Below the pieces are notes generated by a model. It had not been told where the DNA came from and ran no database searches. It was given only the letters and a program-made list of their open reading frames with translations. Shown one piece after another: positions 21,564-32,385 of a DNA stretch of 64,000 nt. The position numbers were made by a program, and so were the translations under genes. The stretch is from Echiichthys vipera (Eukaryota; Chordata; Actinopteri; Perciformes; Trachinidae). Within the stretch, counting starts at the first letter, position 1. Every line of letters starts with the position of its first letter. The stretch lies in the NCBI GenBank assembly GCA_963691815.1, contig OY829659.1:5640015-5704014 (forward strand), read 5' to 3'.

Positions 21564-22092
21564 TGTCAGGATTTCGGTCTTGTCAGCCTCTTCCCTCTTC
21601 CTTTTGTATGAGTTTGTCTCCCTCTGTCTGTTTCTCCTGCTTGTGTCTTCTCCTGTGTGTTCGTCTGTTGGAGCTAGTCGGCGTGGTTCCACCCAGCTGT
21701 GGCTCGTCTCCTCGTCAACGCCTGGATAAAGAGCCGGATGCCGTCCGGTGCCAAACCGTTATTGCTATGTCGTGGTTCGTGTCTCTCGTTTGGTTGGCTA
21801 CCTATTTGATGATCGTGTTACCTTTCCTTGTTGCTTTGTCTTGTGTTAATCGCTTCTTTGTTTCTTTTGTTATAGTTTCCCGAGTTCCCGTTCTCCACCA
21901 TCCGTCCGTTTCATCTCCTGATCCGAGCGTGTGGTTTTCCCCTCGTCTCCACCCGGACCCTGTTTTCCCGTTCCCTGGTTTTTGTTTGTTTCTGGTCTTC
22001 GTCGATTAAATATCTGTTTAAATCTTACTCGTTGTCCGTGTCTGCTTTTCGGGTCCTGCTCCTCGGAGTTATTCCCTGCACCGTTCATGACA
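21564..22092 (+). mobile_element. Solo LTR (529 bp), TSD GAAAA
   Basis: It starts TGTCAGGATTTCGG and ends CCGTTCATGACA, giving matched TGTCA...TGACA termini as in Ty3/gypsy-type LTRs. The exact 5-bp duplication GAAAA flanks it (21559-21563, 22093-22097). The sequence is pyrimidine-rich on this strand, which is why a 199-codon frame (21410-22009) crosses it; that frame is not a gene. No gag-pol is present on either side, so this is a solo LTR left by LTR-LTR recombination. A related reverse-oriented copy lies at 54368-54880. Confidence 0.8.
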
Positions 22093-22097
22093 GAAAA

Positions 22098-23037
22098 GGA
22101 TCTGAGCAGAATCTCTGTCAGCTCTAATCACACGCTGCTGGTCGGATTTGCATTTCCTACTCGGACTGTCCTCCGGACGCCTTTCTGAACTTTTTCTTGT
22201 TTTGTTTTTTTACCTTTTAAATTAAACTACTCGTATCTTTCGGCTCTGTTTTAGGTTGGGTCCAAAGTCGTGGCCACGCTCACTGTGAAGCAGACTGTTG
22301 AAAAGATGCCAAAGACAAACCACAGAAACATCCGACTAAAGAAAAAAGATAAATAAAGCTTTAGATAAATGAATAAGCACGACTGTCCATAAATCAATGC
22401 TAGAACTATTGATCTCAGTTGTCTCATGTCTTCAACATGTTGTATACGCCGACATATAAATGTATAATTTCACCTCTTGACCTCGTACCTTCATACAGTA
22501 TTGGTGGCTCCTAATGACAGAGACAGGTTTGATTTTAACACCTGAAAACAGATTCTTCAACCGGTTTCCATTTAAATTCCATCACTTCACATGCATTGAA
22601 AGGGTACTACTCCTTAACTTGTGAATTTCAGGGACAGGCTGGTTAAATAAACCATAAGTGCATATATTAAAACATCAATCATTAATGTAAGAGCTGACAG
22701 AACAGCCACAGTTAAGAGTAGAGTCAGTGGTTTTATTCTTTATTCCATCTTGAATCTTAATTTGAAACATTGAAGGTGTAAAATTAAGTCGCACGAAAGC
22801 AAAATAGTAATAAATTGGTCGTTTCACACGTGGCGCTGGTCTGCTGAGCTATCTCGGCGCCCTCGATCAGCGTCTTTTAGGAACTGCTTCTCCGCGTGTC
22901 TCCGCGCCTCAGCGACCACATCACAGGTCGGTGCACACATGGCCGAGAGCTTTCAAGGCCGCCGCCATGTGTGAGCTGCAATAATTGGTGGTGGGTGGTA
23001 ATTGGCCAGGCGTCACCAAGTAATCGTGTTTGTATGT

Positions 23038-23043
<6 letters not shown>
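22098..23043. other. Intergenic, nothing recognised
   Basis: AT-rich DNA without recognised repeat families or credible frames. Confidence 0.4.

Positions 23044-23118
<75 letters not shown>
23044..23118. repeat. (GT)37 microsatellite
   Basis: Long uninterrupted GT tract. Open frames over it on both strands are repeat translations. Confidence 0.95.
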
Positions 23119-23120
<2 letters not shown>

Positions 23121-23236
23121 GTGTCTCCACAGTGTCTCGGAGTCTCTGGTCTCTCTAAGCTGCTGACAGTTCCCTATTAGACACTTCATTACTGTCAAAG
23201 CAGCAGAAACACACCATCGAGCACTTGCCTTTTACC

Positions 23237-23238
<2 letters not shown>

Positions 23239-23277
<39 letters not shown>
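23239..23277. repeat. (CT)n microsatellite
   Basis: 39-bp uninterrupted CT tract. Confidence 0.95.
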
Positions 23278-23278
<1 letters not shown>

Positions 23279-23667
23279 AAATGTGATTGTAATGTCATGA
23301 AAACCTCGTGGGGAGGAAGGAAGATCCCATGCAGACACTGTTGAACATTCACTGCAGGGTCAGGTCACATCATTGTCATTTTTGCACACATTCCTTATAC
23401 ACTAAAACAACTGCTAATGGACATTAAAGGTTATATTTTAACAGTGAAACTGACACTGTTCTCAACATGCATTCATCATCATTCACTGTCACTGTCTACA
23501 TTAATCCTTCATGCTGTAAATACTGTATCTACAGACCCATTCAATATTTATTAATTTGCACTATTCATATCATTAACAACTGACTTGTATATTTCAATTA
23601 TGATGTTGTTACACTGTCTACATTGTGTATATGCTGTGTATATACAGTAAACTATGTTACTTGTCTC

Positions 23668-23905
23668 TGTGTAGGTCAACATATCCTCATAAAACGTTTG
23701 TCTGATGTTCTACGAAAAGTTGTGCACAGTTGTTCATGCGTTATCATACGAATGTCCCGCAACACGAGCCCCTGCAGTGCAGAACCCGTGTAGGCCACAA
23801 AACTACCTGGTTAAGTTTAAGGAAAGATTATGGATTGGGTTAAAGTAAGTATGTTTGTTGTCTAAGTTACGTACAAAATGTAAGTTAAGAACATAGTATG
23901 ATGTT
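23668..23905 (-). repeat. 'ttttgtagacc...gtacgatat' dispersed repeat, reverse copy
   Basis: Read on the minus strand it matches the family seen at 31735-32105, 33735-34018 and 42885-43115. Plus-strand words caacatatcctcataaaacg, ctacgaaaagttgtgcaca and cgttatcatacgaatgt are the complement of their right ends. Non-coding, class unknown. Confidence 0.5.
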
Positions 23906-23944
23906 AAAGAAGGTAAGAGGTACAGAGGTCTTTTAACATCGACG

Positions 23945-24277
23945 ATGCTGAGGATGTTTTATGAACCTGTTTCCAGTGCGATCTTATTTGCTGTCACATG
24001 CTGGGGCAGTGTGCTGAAGGTCGCCGACACCACCAGAATGAACAAACTGATCAGGAGGGCTTTTGATGTCGTGGTGGAGGAGCTGGACACCCTGACGACC
24101 GTGGCAGAGAGGAGGATGCTGTCCAGACTCTGGTCTACCCTGGACAATGTCTCCCACCCTCTCTACGACACCCTGGCCCAGCAGAGGAGCACCTTCAGAA
24201 GAGGACTCCTCGCACCCAGATGCACCACAGGAAATCTTTCCTGTTTGTGGCCATTAAACTATACAATGCATCCTTTA
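23945..24277 (+). pseudogene. LINE reverse-transcriptase ORF, C-terminal fragment (L2/Rex1-like)
   Basis: The translation MLRMFYEPVSSAILFAVTCW, GSVLKVADTTRMNKLIRRAF, DVVVEELDTLTTVAERRMLS and DNVSHPLYDTLAQQRSTFRR matches the conserved C-terminal tail of fish non-LTR retrotransposon ORF2 proteins (WG, LNKLIRKA, ERRMLSKL, HPLHD, R.S.F..R motifs). The catalytic core is not present. The copy is cut on the right by MITE copy 4 at 24278. Confidence 0.75.
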
Positions 24278-24535
24278 GGGCGCGCTCACACTGTCCATCC
24301 GTACCGTGCCCCAGCACGTTTCACGGCTAAAGTCTAGCTCGTTTGACCAGTTTGAGTGCAACTGTACAGTGCCTAGGATCGGTACGCTTGCCGACCACGG
24401 ACCGTTTGAGAGAGGTGGGCTTTTGTAAAGCACGTTTGCACATGTACGAGCACAAGCATGCGCACGTGTACGAGCACGAGCACGGGGCCTACGGCGGTTC
24501 TGTTGTCATTTAATGTGCGCCTGTTCAGACAATGA
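24278..24535 (+). mobile_element. Harbinger-like MITE, copy 4, right end missing
   Basis: GGGCGCGCTCACACTGTCC starts at 24278 directly after TTA (24275-24277). The interior matches copies 1 and 3 (gagagaggtgggcttttgta, tacgagcacaagcatgcgca). It stops just before the point where the Myb/SANT frame would begin. It is inserted into the LINE fragment at 23945-24277. Confidence 0.7.
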
Positions 24536-25442
24536 CAATAACAATGATTTAGACTCAACCACAGACAATTTTTGATCTTGAATATACTTCACTACTGTAA
24601 ATATTCATTACTGTAAAGTAATTAGTATAAGTATTATATAATATAATAAGTATTAGTATAATCACATTTTTGGCCAATAAATCTCTCGTCTTCTCTGTCT
24701 TTGTCCTCCCGTCAGTCGTTTTTATACATATTTGTATGGAACTTAAAGGAGCAACAGCACGGTTTAAAAACTCCCAGGACAAGTTCATCATCTTCATATC
24801 TGAGATGGATCCTTCATGAACTGATCACTGCTGTTGTTTTTCTGTTGTGTCTACTTTATGTGTTTCTCATGTTTCAAACTTTCAAGCCAAGAAGCGAAAA
24901 ACAAAAATGCGAACTTGCCAATATTTGAGTGCATCGACTAACAGTCCCGACCGCACGAAGCAGCGGGAGAGGAGGTTGTGGTGGACGGATATTTCAGCTC
25001 TCAGGAAATCCAAAACCACTTTTACCAAATCGGTTTCTGTCGGATCACGCGAGGTCAAAGTCATTTATTCAATAAATACGTTCCTGTGACTTATTCATTA
25101 CATACTTCCATCCCTAACAAGCATTTTTGTTGAGGTATTGAGGGAACTGGATATGGATTTCTGGTATTTCCTTTCACTGTCTTTTAACTCAATAGATGAT
25201 AATTCAATCAGGAACGTTGAGCTGCAATGTGCCAACATACTTTCTGGAAACAGAAAAGAATTTAGAAAAGAAGTGCTGAGACAGTTTTCTCAGGTTTCCT
25301 CAAGGTTCATAACCTTTCCTTTAGTTGCTCATATGAGGCTTCAATGTATAAAACATGTAAATTTCTTTAATTTAAGTGATATGTTTATTGTTCTACTACA
25401 ATCTCCTGGGTAATTCAACAGTAACATAGTTCTTTATTTTGT
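24536..25442. other. Intergenic, nothing recognised
   Basis: AT-rich, including a short tatata-type stretch at 24610-24665. Short open frames (up to 91 codons) without domains. Confidence 0.4.
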
Positions 25443-25900
25443 TAGGAATGATCTTCAGATTCAGATTAATGATACAGAATATAAAATAATACTGTATTAT
25501 TTCAGCAATAGCTCACGACAGGCCAGGGTATGTTGGGATTATATCACGTCTAAGGGGTTTTGTTCTGCCCGAGGTGAAAGGGACACGAACATACCACGAC
25601 CTGAAGTGAGCTGTTGCTTTTTTAAAACTGTTACCAACTGTGGCAGTATTAAAGTGATGGACATATTCCAATTTAAACAGTGTTTGTTAACAAAAATAAT
25701 CCATAAACCATTGTTCTTGTAAAGAAGTAGGTCCTCCTGGCTGGCGGTTGCTATGAAACGTACTATCTTGATGTAATTTAGCCCGTTGCTGCCCTGTTAG
25801 CTTAAACATTAGCCGCAGATCTGTGACCGGATGAGAACTCTGCTCTACTTTACCGGACGTAAATCTTTCGATATGGAAGAAATGCTCAGGGATACTAGGG
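25443..25900 (+). repeat. 454-bp tandem duplication, unit 1
   Basis: Starts ggaatgatcttcagattcag (25445). It contains attatttcagcaatagctca, tatgttgggattatatcacg, ttctgcccgag, gttgctatgaaacg and cattagccgcagatctgtga, and ends cagggatactaggg. The same sequence resumes at 25901, giving a 454-bp offset. Confidence 0.85.
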
Positions 25901-26700
25901 AATGATCTTCAGATTCAGATTAATAATACAGAATATAAAATAATCCTGTATTATTTCAGCAGTAGCTCACGACTGGCCACGGTATGTTGGGATTATATCA
26001 CGGCTAACGGGTTTTATTCTGCCCGAGACGAAGGGGACACCCCTCTTAGCCAACATACCACGAGCTGAAGTGAGCTGTTGCTTTTATAAAACTATGGCAA
26101 TATTAAAGTGATCGATATATTCCAATTTAAACAGTGTCTATTAACAAAAATAATCCATAAACCGTTGTTCCTGGCCGGCGGTTGCTATGGAACGCACTAT
26201 CACGATGTAATTTAGCCCGTTGCTGCCATGTTAGCTTAAACATTAGCCGCCAAGAAAGTGATGAACACATTAATAATGATAATACAATAATATAATATAT
26301 ATTATTCTGCATAATGAGTACTTTTACTTTTGGTGCTCTTTGTACATTTTGATGCTAATATAACACTTTGATGCAGGACTTTAACTTGTAAGAGAGTATT
26401 TCTACACTGGGGTTCGACTACTTTAAGTAAAAAAAAAGAAGAAGATCAGAGTACTTCTTGCACCACTGTCCAGACAATTACATCCGTATTAGAGGTGTAA
26501 TTGGATGTTTTGAAAAGAAATGTGCTGATTTTCTGCAATAACCATGCATGGCAACCACCACATGGTTAAAGTTAGAGAAACTTTGTGCTAACGCTGACTA
26601 AAAACACAAACATTAGCCGCAGATCTGTGACTGGGTGAGAACTCTGCTCTACTTTACTGGACGTAAATCATCCGATATGGAAGAAAATTTACTAATTCTG
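25901..26700 (+). repeat. 454-bp tandem duplication, unit 2, split by an insertion
   Basis: Matches unit 1 from aatgatcttcagattcag (25901) to aaacattagccgc (26238-26250). After a 357-bp interruption it resumes with aaacattagccgcagatctg (26608) and gaactctgctctactttact. The 13-bp word aaacattagccgc is present on both sides of the interruption. Confidence 0.8.
26251..26607 (-). mobile_element. 'agtattcag'-family MITE inserted in duplication unit 2 (reverse)
   Basis: The plus-strand words attattctgcataatgagta, tttgatgcaggactttaact and agtacttcttgcaccactg are the complement of the family at 16359 and 33416. The element proper ends near 26470. Bases 26471-26607 are additional unassigned sequence. 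It is flanked by the 13-bp direct repeat aaacattagccgc. Confidence 0.55.
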
Positions 26701-27233
26701 CTCAGTTTGTTTAATCTCAACTCTCAGATTTGCGGGACCTTCTGGATAAACAGGACGGTTTGTCTGTCTGCCAGAAGAAACGCTGATCCGTTCAATAGAA
26801 AACCTTTAAACTGGGAACTATGTAATACTGTGTTTAGTAAGATAAAAACAGATATTCATTTTGTAAACATGTATGATGCAAAACCTTTGAGTTTGCCGTT
26901 CGCCTTAGAAACATTTAGATTAGCTTGTTACTTTGAGAAATCCTTAATCTTTTACTTTTTCATAAATGTCCATTTGAAATTAGTTATTTCAAATATGTTA
27001 AAAATATATTTTCTAATCTGTTTCTGGTATGTATTGCTCTTGACATGACAGAACTAAAGTGATAAACTATATACGCACATGTTCTGACTTTGTTCCGCAA
27101 AGCAATTTTAAATTGGACAAAATGAACGACACCCCCACTTTGTGAAGAAGGTTAACAAGAAATGTTGCAGTGTGACTGAAACTCTGTCCTTTTACTTTTT
27201 CTGCTTGCTCTCTTGCAGGTGAACTAAGTGCAT
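26701..27233. other. Intergenic; orphan open frame 26635-27048
   Basis: A 137-codon frame overlaps the end of the duplication and is Leu/Phe/Ile-rich at its end. I recognise no family, and it starts inside repeat sequence, so it is probably chance. Confidence 0.4.
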
Positions 27234-27490
27234 ATGTGTGTGTGTGCGCGTGTGTGTGTGTGTGTGTGTGTGTTTTATCAGGTTAATCATCAGACTCTGC
27301 TCTTCCTCTCCGCCTCACTTCTCCTGCAGGAAAACAGGAAGGCAGGATTAGAGCAACGCGCTGCGCTGAGATCCGGAGAGGCCGGACGAGTCGCTGGGTG
27401 GAATGCACACACACACATTCTCTGAATATCTACCACACACACACACACACACACACATACACACACACACACGCACGCAGGCGCACACAC
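27234..27490. repeat. GT and CA microsatellites
   Basis: (GT)n at 27234-27273 and (CA)n at 27433-27490 (interrupted by cgcacgcaggcg). About 160 bp of unique sequence lies between them. Confidence 0.9.
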
Positions 27491-28445
27491 ATTCCCATTA
27501 AAGCCATTAAGTGATCATGAGCTAACAAATAGCGCAAACAGCTCAAGAAAACTCATCGGATCGTGGTTCTAATAAAACAAAGTCACGGGGCGAGAACGAC
27601 GAGGAGCGAGCCAAGAAACAAAGAGGCCTCAGAGTGCAGCCACAGCAACGTTTACGACCTGCATCATGAGGAAGAGGTGCTCATTAGAGCCTTTTATGGG
27701 AGGAAACAAATAGCCTCCTGTAACTTACAATTTAGTTTAAATGCAAAAGATGCAAAACAACATTTGAAAAAACAGAAAAATAAATGAGAAGGAGAGCTGT
27801 GGCTCCAGTTGGCAGAGGAGACACGCAAAAGTTATCTTGGACAGATATCTGTGACCTTAAGAGGCGGTAATTGAGCGGAAAGGGGATGTAAAACATCCGC
27901 TGGTAGGGTTTAATGTAACTCTGCACACACACACACGCACACACACAGCAGCAGCAGTGGCAGCGGTGTTAGTCCCAGGCTGGCCTCTCTCTGGCATTAT
28001 CTCATAGCCTGAGCACTCCCGCTGCCCCAGAGGCCGGCCAGTTTCGCACACAGAAGCATTAGGTGCATCTGCCTCGCATTAATCGGCAAATTATGGAAAA
28101 ACTGCGCGTCAAAAGACATTATCCACTCACACACTAACATGCTGTACTTCACTGTGTGACTCTGAACACAGTGGAAGAACAATTCTATTACTACACTCTT
28201 CTCTTACGTTGTTTGCTTTGATACAGTTTTTGGAAAAAAAAATGTTTTTATAAATAGTATAAATAGGTCACAAGGGCCCCACTGACGCCTACTACCGACT
28301 ATGCTGGGGTGGGGGGGCTTTGACGCTTGTTGCCATAGTTACCATTCAAAAGCTACAGCCACCACATGCACAGGCAGCTAATGACAAATTCACATGACCT
28401 CATCCCAGAGCAGGTGGTTTCTTTACAGCATTCTTGACAGATAAC
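27491..28445. other. Intergenic, nothing recognised
   Basis: No repeat family or gene recognised. A short (CA)n and CAG run is at 27924-27956, and a G-run at 28306-28318. Confidence 0.4.
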
Positions 28446-28510
28446 AATACTACTAATACTACTGCTAATAATAATAATAATGATAATTATAATAATAAAA
28501 ATAATAATAT
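28446..28510. repeat. (TAA)n-type microsatellite
   Basis: aataataataataatgataa and following AT-rich trinucleotide tract. Confidence 0.85.
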
Positions 28511-28742
28511 TAAATTCAGTGAAAGTAAATATGAAGAAAATAAGATTTGAGTCATCAGGAACTTCATCAGGAATACACAACTGTTCTCTGCAAACCCAGA
28601 GAAGTCACTGCTGCAGTTTGGTCTATGATCTTGTCCATCTAATCTCATGGGAAAGCGTAAAAGATAGCACACCTTTTCACTTTCGTGATGTGTCATTTAA
28701 CTCCCTTTTCATATTCCAAAATGTCCCTGTCAAAACACATGG

Positions 28743-28920
28743 TAAAATGACTAAAAACAGATGCAAAACCACCACAAAAAGATGCAAAATGACTAAAAAC
28801 AGATGCAAAACCACCGTAAAAAGATGCAAAATGACTAAAAACAGATGCAAAACAATTACAAAGACATACAAAACAAATACAAATGGACGTAAAATGAGCA
28901 CAAAGAGAAACAAAATGACT
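28743..28920 (+). repeat. 21-bp-monomer minisatellite, locus 1
   Basis: Alternating 21-bp monomers: A = aaatgactaaaaacagatgc+a and B = aaaccaccacaaaaagatgc+a, giving a 42-bp dimer repeated about twice, then decayed monomers to 28920. The 161-codon frame across it (…KTTTKRCKMTKNRC…) is a 7-residue repeat artefact. The same monomers occur in the opposite orientation at 55710-56282. Confidence 0.85.
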
Positions 28921-29900
28921 AAAAGTCGACTCTTTCTAGACAGAGTAGGGGTAGGGGGCCTCTGACATGCCTGAGCCCAGGGGCTTGTTGACTAAGGATA
29001 CGTCCATGAGTACAACACCTGAAGCATTTCATGACTTTATTAAAGATTTAATAGTGCAGAGATGACGAGGCACTTTGTAATTGTATCATCTCATCATAAG
29101 GACTGACACATGAAGTGGAGGGTCGCACTCCAGGAGACAGGTGACAATTACAGCTATAAATAGTAAAATAAAGTGTTGCAGTAAGGCTCAGTTGCTCTCA
29201 AATATCTGTTCTCCTGTAGATTTCTCCTTTAATTATCTCTGCTAGAATAACACAGATGTAGGAAGCCTGTGAATGTTCTCATTCACACGTGTAGATTTGA
29301 CTCTCTTGAGTCTACGAGTCACGTGTAAAGCAGTTCTCCAAAATAAACAGTATCTTTCAGCCTGATAATAACGAAGTTCGTCTCCTCTCAGCTCTGCAGA
29401 AACCAGCGTCAGGACAAGCATCCAGTGTCTCCGTCTAACCGCTGAATGTTCTCCGTGGTCACATCTCCCCCTTCCCCTCCCGTCTCTCAGATATTTATGT
29501 AATGAATAAACTTTCTGACATTCACTCTCAAAGAGTTTGTGTTTGTCAGCGCTTATGGTTTACCCAGCATCCCCCCCGGGGCCCCGACTCATCCTCTGAC
29601 TCTCTCGCTCTCACATCGCTTCGCTGCTAAATCTTTCAGATGACACTGACCGACCCGAGGGGACTTACGGGAATTATGATCTTTCTTGAGGTTGTTGATT
29701 CAGCAGTTTGTGTTGTTTTTTTTTTTTTAGGATTATATTAAATTATCAAAGTTAAATTAACACATCTTAACTAAAGATATAAAAGCTGCATTACATGTTT
29801 TCAGGCCAACAAGCTGAAGGAGCATCCTACATATTTGATCACCTTGATCCACACAACTCATGTTTAATGTTAGTAAATGCATATAAAATAACAGCTTGAG
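28921..29900. other. Intergenic, nothing recognised
   Basis: No gene or dispersed repeat recognised in this stretch. Confidence 0.4.
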
Positions 29901-30078
29901 CGTAAAAATTCACTTATTCGCCGACGACTCCCAACTATATCTCCCACTGAGATCCAGGGACTCCCTTCAGACTCTCCTAGAGTGTCTCAAGGAGGTTGAT
30001 GTCTGGATGGGGGATCATTTCATCCAGCTTAACAATGACAAAACAGAAGTGATCAGCTTTAACCCCTCAAATTCTCAT
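29901..30078 (+). pseudogene. LINE reverse-transcriptase fragment with ADD active-site motif (L2/Maui-like)
   Basis: The translation VKIHLFADDSQLYLPLRSRD, then LLECLKEVDVWMGDHFIQLN and NDKTEVISF. The (F/Y)ADD box with D(S/T)QLY is the catalytic aspartate pair of non-LTR reverse transcriptases, and LN-x(1-2)-KTE is the following conserved block. No ATG precedes it, the ORF is truncated both sides, and the sequence after 30078 is unrelated. It is an isolated ~60-codon fragment. Confidence 0.8.
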
Positions 30079-30913
30079 TCAGGTGCTTTTCACAACACCT
30101 CCTGTTATAAATGGTCCCTCCTTTGCAGCCACCTTCACACTTGCCCTCCGTTCCTCATCACCTCAGCTTCCCCTTCCACCTGCTCAACTGTCTCCAGATG
30201 TCTAACCTGTCTGCTTTGTGATTTGTGTGTTGGAGCGTATGATATTGGATGGTTCACATGTCTGTCTGTCCCCCGGAGCCAGCCATGACACCAATAAGCC
30301 TCAGTGGTTTGAAACTAGTTATAACCCACATCTAGGAAATGCAGGTTTGTTTCTTAAATGCCTCCTAAAAGCATTATATGAACAGAGGCATGTTTTAAGT
30401 CCAGTGCACAGCTTTGTATAATAAATAAACTAAGATGAGTTGTTGCCTTTTTCCTTTTCCTGTTCATTATTTCTACTTTTGATTTATTTTTAGACAGCTG
30501 CAGATCGGTGTGAAGTCGGGCAACAAACAGCAGTTGAAGCTGTGAATTACTGAAGAGTTGTCTCGTTGAGATCATTATCATGAGCAAAGTATTGTTTCTG
30601 AATGTTTTACGCTAACATGAAGGTCCAGGTCGCAGCAGCAGAGCCGCAGGATCTCAGCCCACCTACAGTGTAACGGTGAGGTTTTAGTTTTAAGACTGCG
30701 TCTCCGCAGAGCTCTGAAAATGTCTTGGCTTCGTCTCTCACCGTCTAATTGACTCCACAACAACAACAACAACAACACGACACTCGTTGCTCATTTCCTG
30801 CAGAATCAAAAACACTATTTAATTTGCCTCGTAAAAGGCTAAATGTGAAATGTATGCAATGTGTGTGTTTGTGTTTTTATGCCGTCCCAGAACCACAATG
30901 ACCACAAGCAGCA
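30079..30913. other. Intergenic, nothing recognised
   Basis: Pyrimidine-rich DNA after the LINE fragment, then AT-rich sequence. A (CAA)n stretch is at 30757-30777. Confidence 0.4.
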
Positions 30914-30936
30914 AGAGAGAGAGAGAGAGAGAGGGG

Positions 30937-30968
<32 letters not shown>

Positions 30969-30969
30969 C
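30914..30969. repeat. (GA)n microsatellite
   Basis: GA repeat with a ggggg interruption. Confidence 0.9.
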
Positions 30970-31530
30970 AGATGTGGAGACAGACAGAGAGTTGGACAGC
31001 AGCCAGACCAACATTTAATTGTCCTGATGGTGTTTCGCTGGCAGGGAAATACCTGATTAGTCAAGTTGTTTAAAGGAAGAGTTCTTCCAAAAACAATATA
31101 AGTCGTGTTGGATATTCACCTTCCTCTGGTCCCAGAAAAGGTTTTCCCAACAAAACTTTCTGGGAATTCCTGTGCAGCATTATCTAAGTGTCCAATCCTC
31201 CTGTAAAGTCGTTTCTTGTGCACGCATTCTCGTTTTTTATAACCCTTTTTGCCGCCTTTCGTTCGGACTCTGAAATCTGTTTGCACTGATTTGATTTCCT
31301 TTTTCAACACTATTACACAGAAACCTTTTTCTGAGAGAACTTCATACAATTTATAGTGTTTTTGCAACCCGTTCTCTTCTTATTCTAACCCTCGTGCGTC
31401 AGTGCCAAACGCCAAAATGGTGATATTTGAGGCCTGGTGTTTTGGGGGTGAACTGTTTCTTTAATGTGACTTCATTGAAAGGAATATTCAGGCTGTATCA
31501 GTCATGCATATCATATATATAACAACCACT

Positions 31531-31640
31531 GATGGGAATAAATCATTAACGAGTAATCTGATTGATTACTCTTCCCATCGTTATAACGCCGTTACTGTTA
31601 CTGCCAAAAACTGCGGCGTGTTACTATAACTGTTAGCTCA
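31531..31640. repeat. hAT-like repeat fragment
   Basis: Contains gggaataaatcattaacgag, taatctgattgattactctt and ataacgccgttactgttact. The gggaataa...aacgccgttac vocabulary is typical of a hAT-derived vertebrate repeat. Only a fragment remains. Confidence 0.4.
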
Positions 31641-31734
31641 TTGAAGCTGTTTTCATCAGACCAACTGCTTCGTTTCCTGTCCCAGTTCATGGCTGTTAAA
31701 CCAAACCACAACCTCTTTTCTCATCCTAACTAAA

Positions 31735-32105
31735 TGGTTTTCATGCCTAAACCTGACCATCACCTTTTGTAGACTAAGGGCGGACTCACTCTTGGCCCTG
31801 ATGATCCGTGCCGTGCTGTAGCATGATTGTCACCTCCCTCTTTCCCTGCAGTTCAGGCCCACTTGCACTCACATTGGTCAAACGAACTAGACTATAGCCG
31901 TCATTCATGCTCAGGCACGGTACGATTGGACAGTGTGAGTGCGCCCTAAAACTGCTCATGTAAAGGTAGTTTTGGTGCCTAAAACCTAACACCAATAGCA
32001 ACCATTGCCACCCACTTCTGGTCCAACGACGTCTCTCAGTCGGTATCATACAAAATTTGTGCACAACTTTACGTACGATATCCTACGAACCTGTTGATGA
32101 GAATG
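31735..32105 (+). repeat. 'ttttgtagac...gtacgatat' dispersed repeat, interrupted by MITE copy 5
   Basis: The left part ends caccttttgtagac; the right part starts aaaactgctcatgtaaaggt and continues with gtttgtggtgcc-type words (tagttttggtgcctaaaacc) to aacctgttgatgagaatgag. Copies at 33735-34018 and 42885-43115 read through the same point without the insertion. Class unknown. Confidence 0.6.
31778..31946 (+). mobile_element. Harbinger-like MITE, copy 5, internally deleted, TSD TAA
   Basis: Starts GGGCGGACTCACTCTTGG and ends GGACAGTGTGAGTGCGCCC. It is flanked by TAA at 31775-31777 and 31947-31949 (TTA/TAA-type 3-bp duplication). At 169 bp it retains only the ends and cattggtcaaacgaactaga, which corresponds to the gtttgaccag segment of other copies in reverse. 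It has no Myb/SANT frame. Confidence 0.8.
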
Positions 32106-32214
32106 AGTTGGAATATTTCCATTGCTCTTTGTTTCTTTCTTTATAAACATTAGAAAACGAGAGACCTCCGCTAACATCTCATAATTTTAACCAAAGTGAA
32201 AAGAAATGATGTGT

Positions 32215-32385
32215 ATTTTCCCCGTGATTCGGATCCACTCCAAAATATAATGTGATCTCACTTGGCCTAAACTTCACCTTTCCTTCCACCGCGTTTTAAT
32301 GAAAATCGTGCCGGTAATTTTTCCATCATCCCGCTGACAAACAAACCAAACCGAAAACATGACCTGCTTGTCGGAGATAATGAGA
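32215..32385 (+). repeat. Ancient dispersed fish repeat (same superfamily as 5064-5262)
   Basis: The words cgtgattcggatccactcca, gcgttttaatgaaaatcgtg, ccggtaattt, gacaaacaaacc and gaaaacatgacctgcttgtc ggagataatg (32357-32384) match the tail of the 'gaaaacataacctccttggcgg' repeat. Diverged. Confidence 0.5.

Noticed and set aside
21410..22009. 199-codon plus-strand frame
   Set aside because: It runs from unique DNA into the pyrimidine-rich solo LTR, and its Ser/Leu/Val/Phe-rich composition follows from CT-rich DNA.
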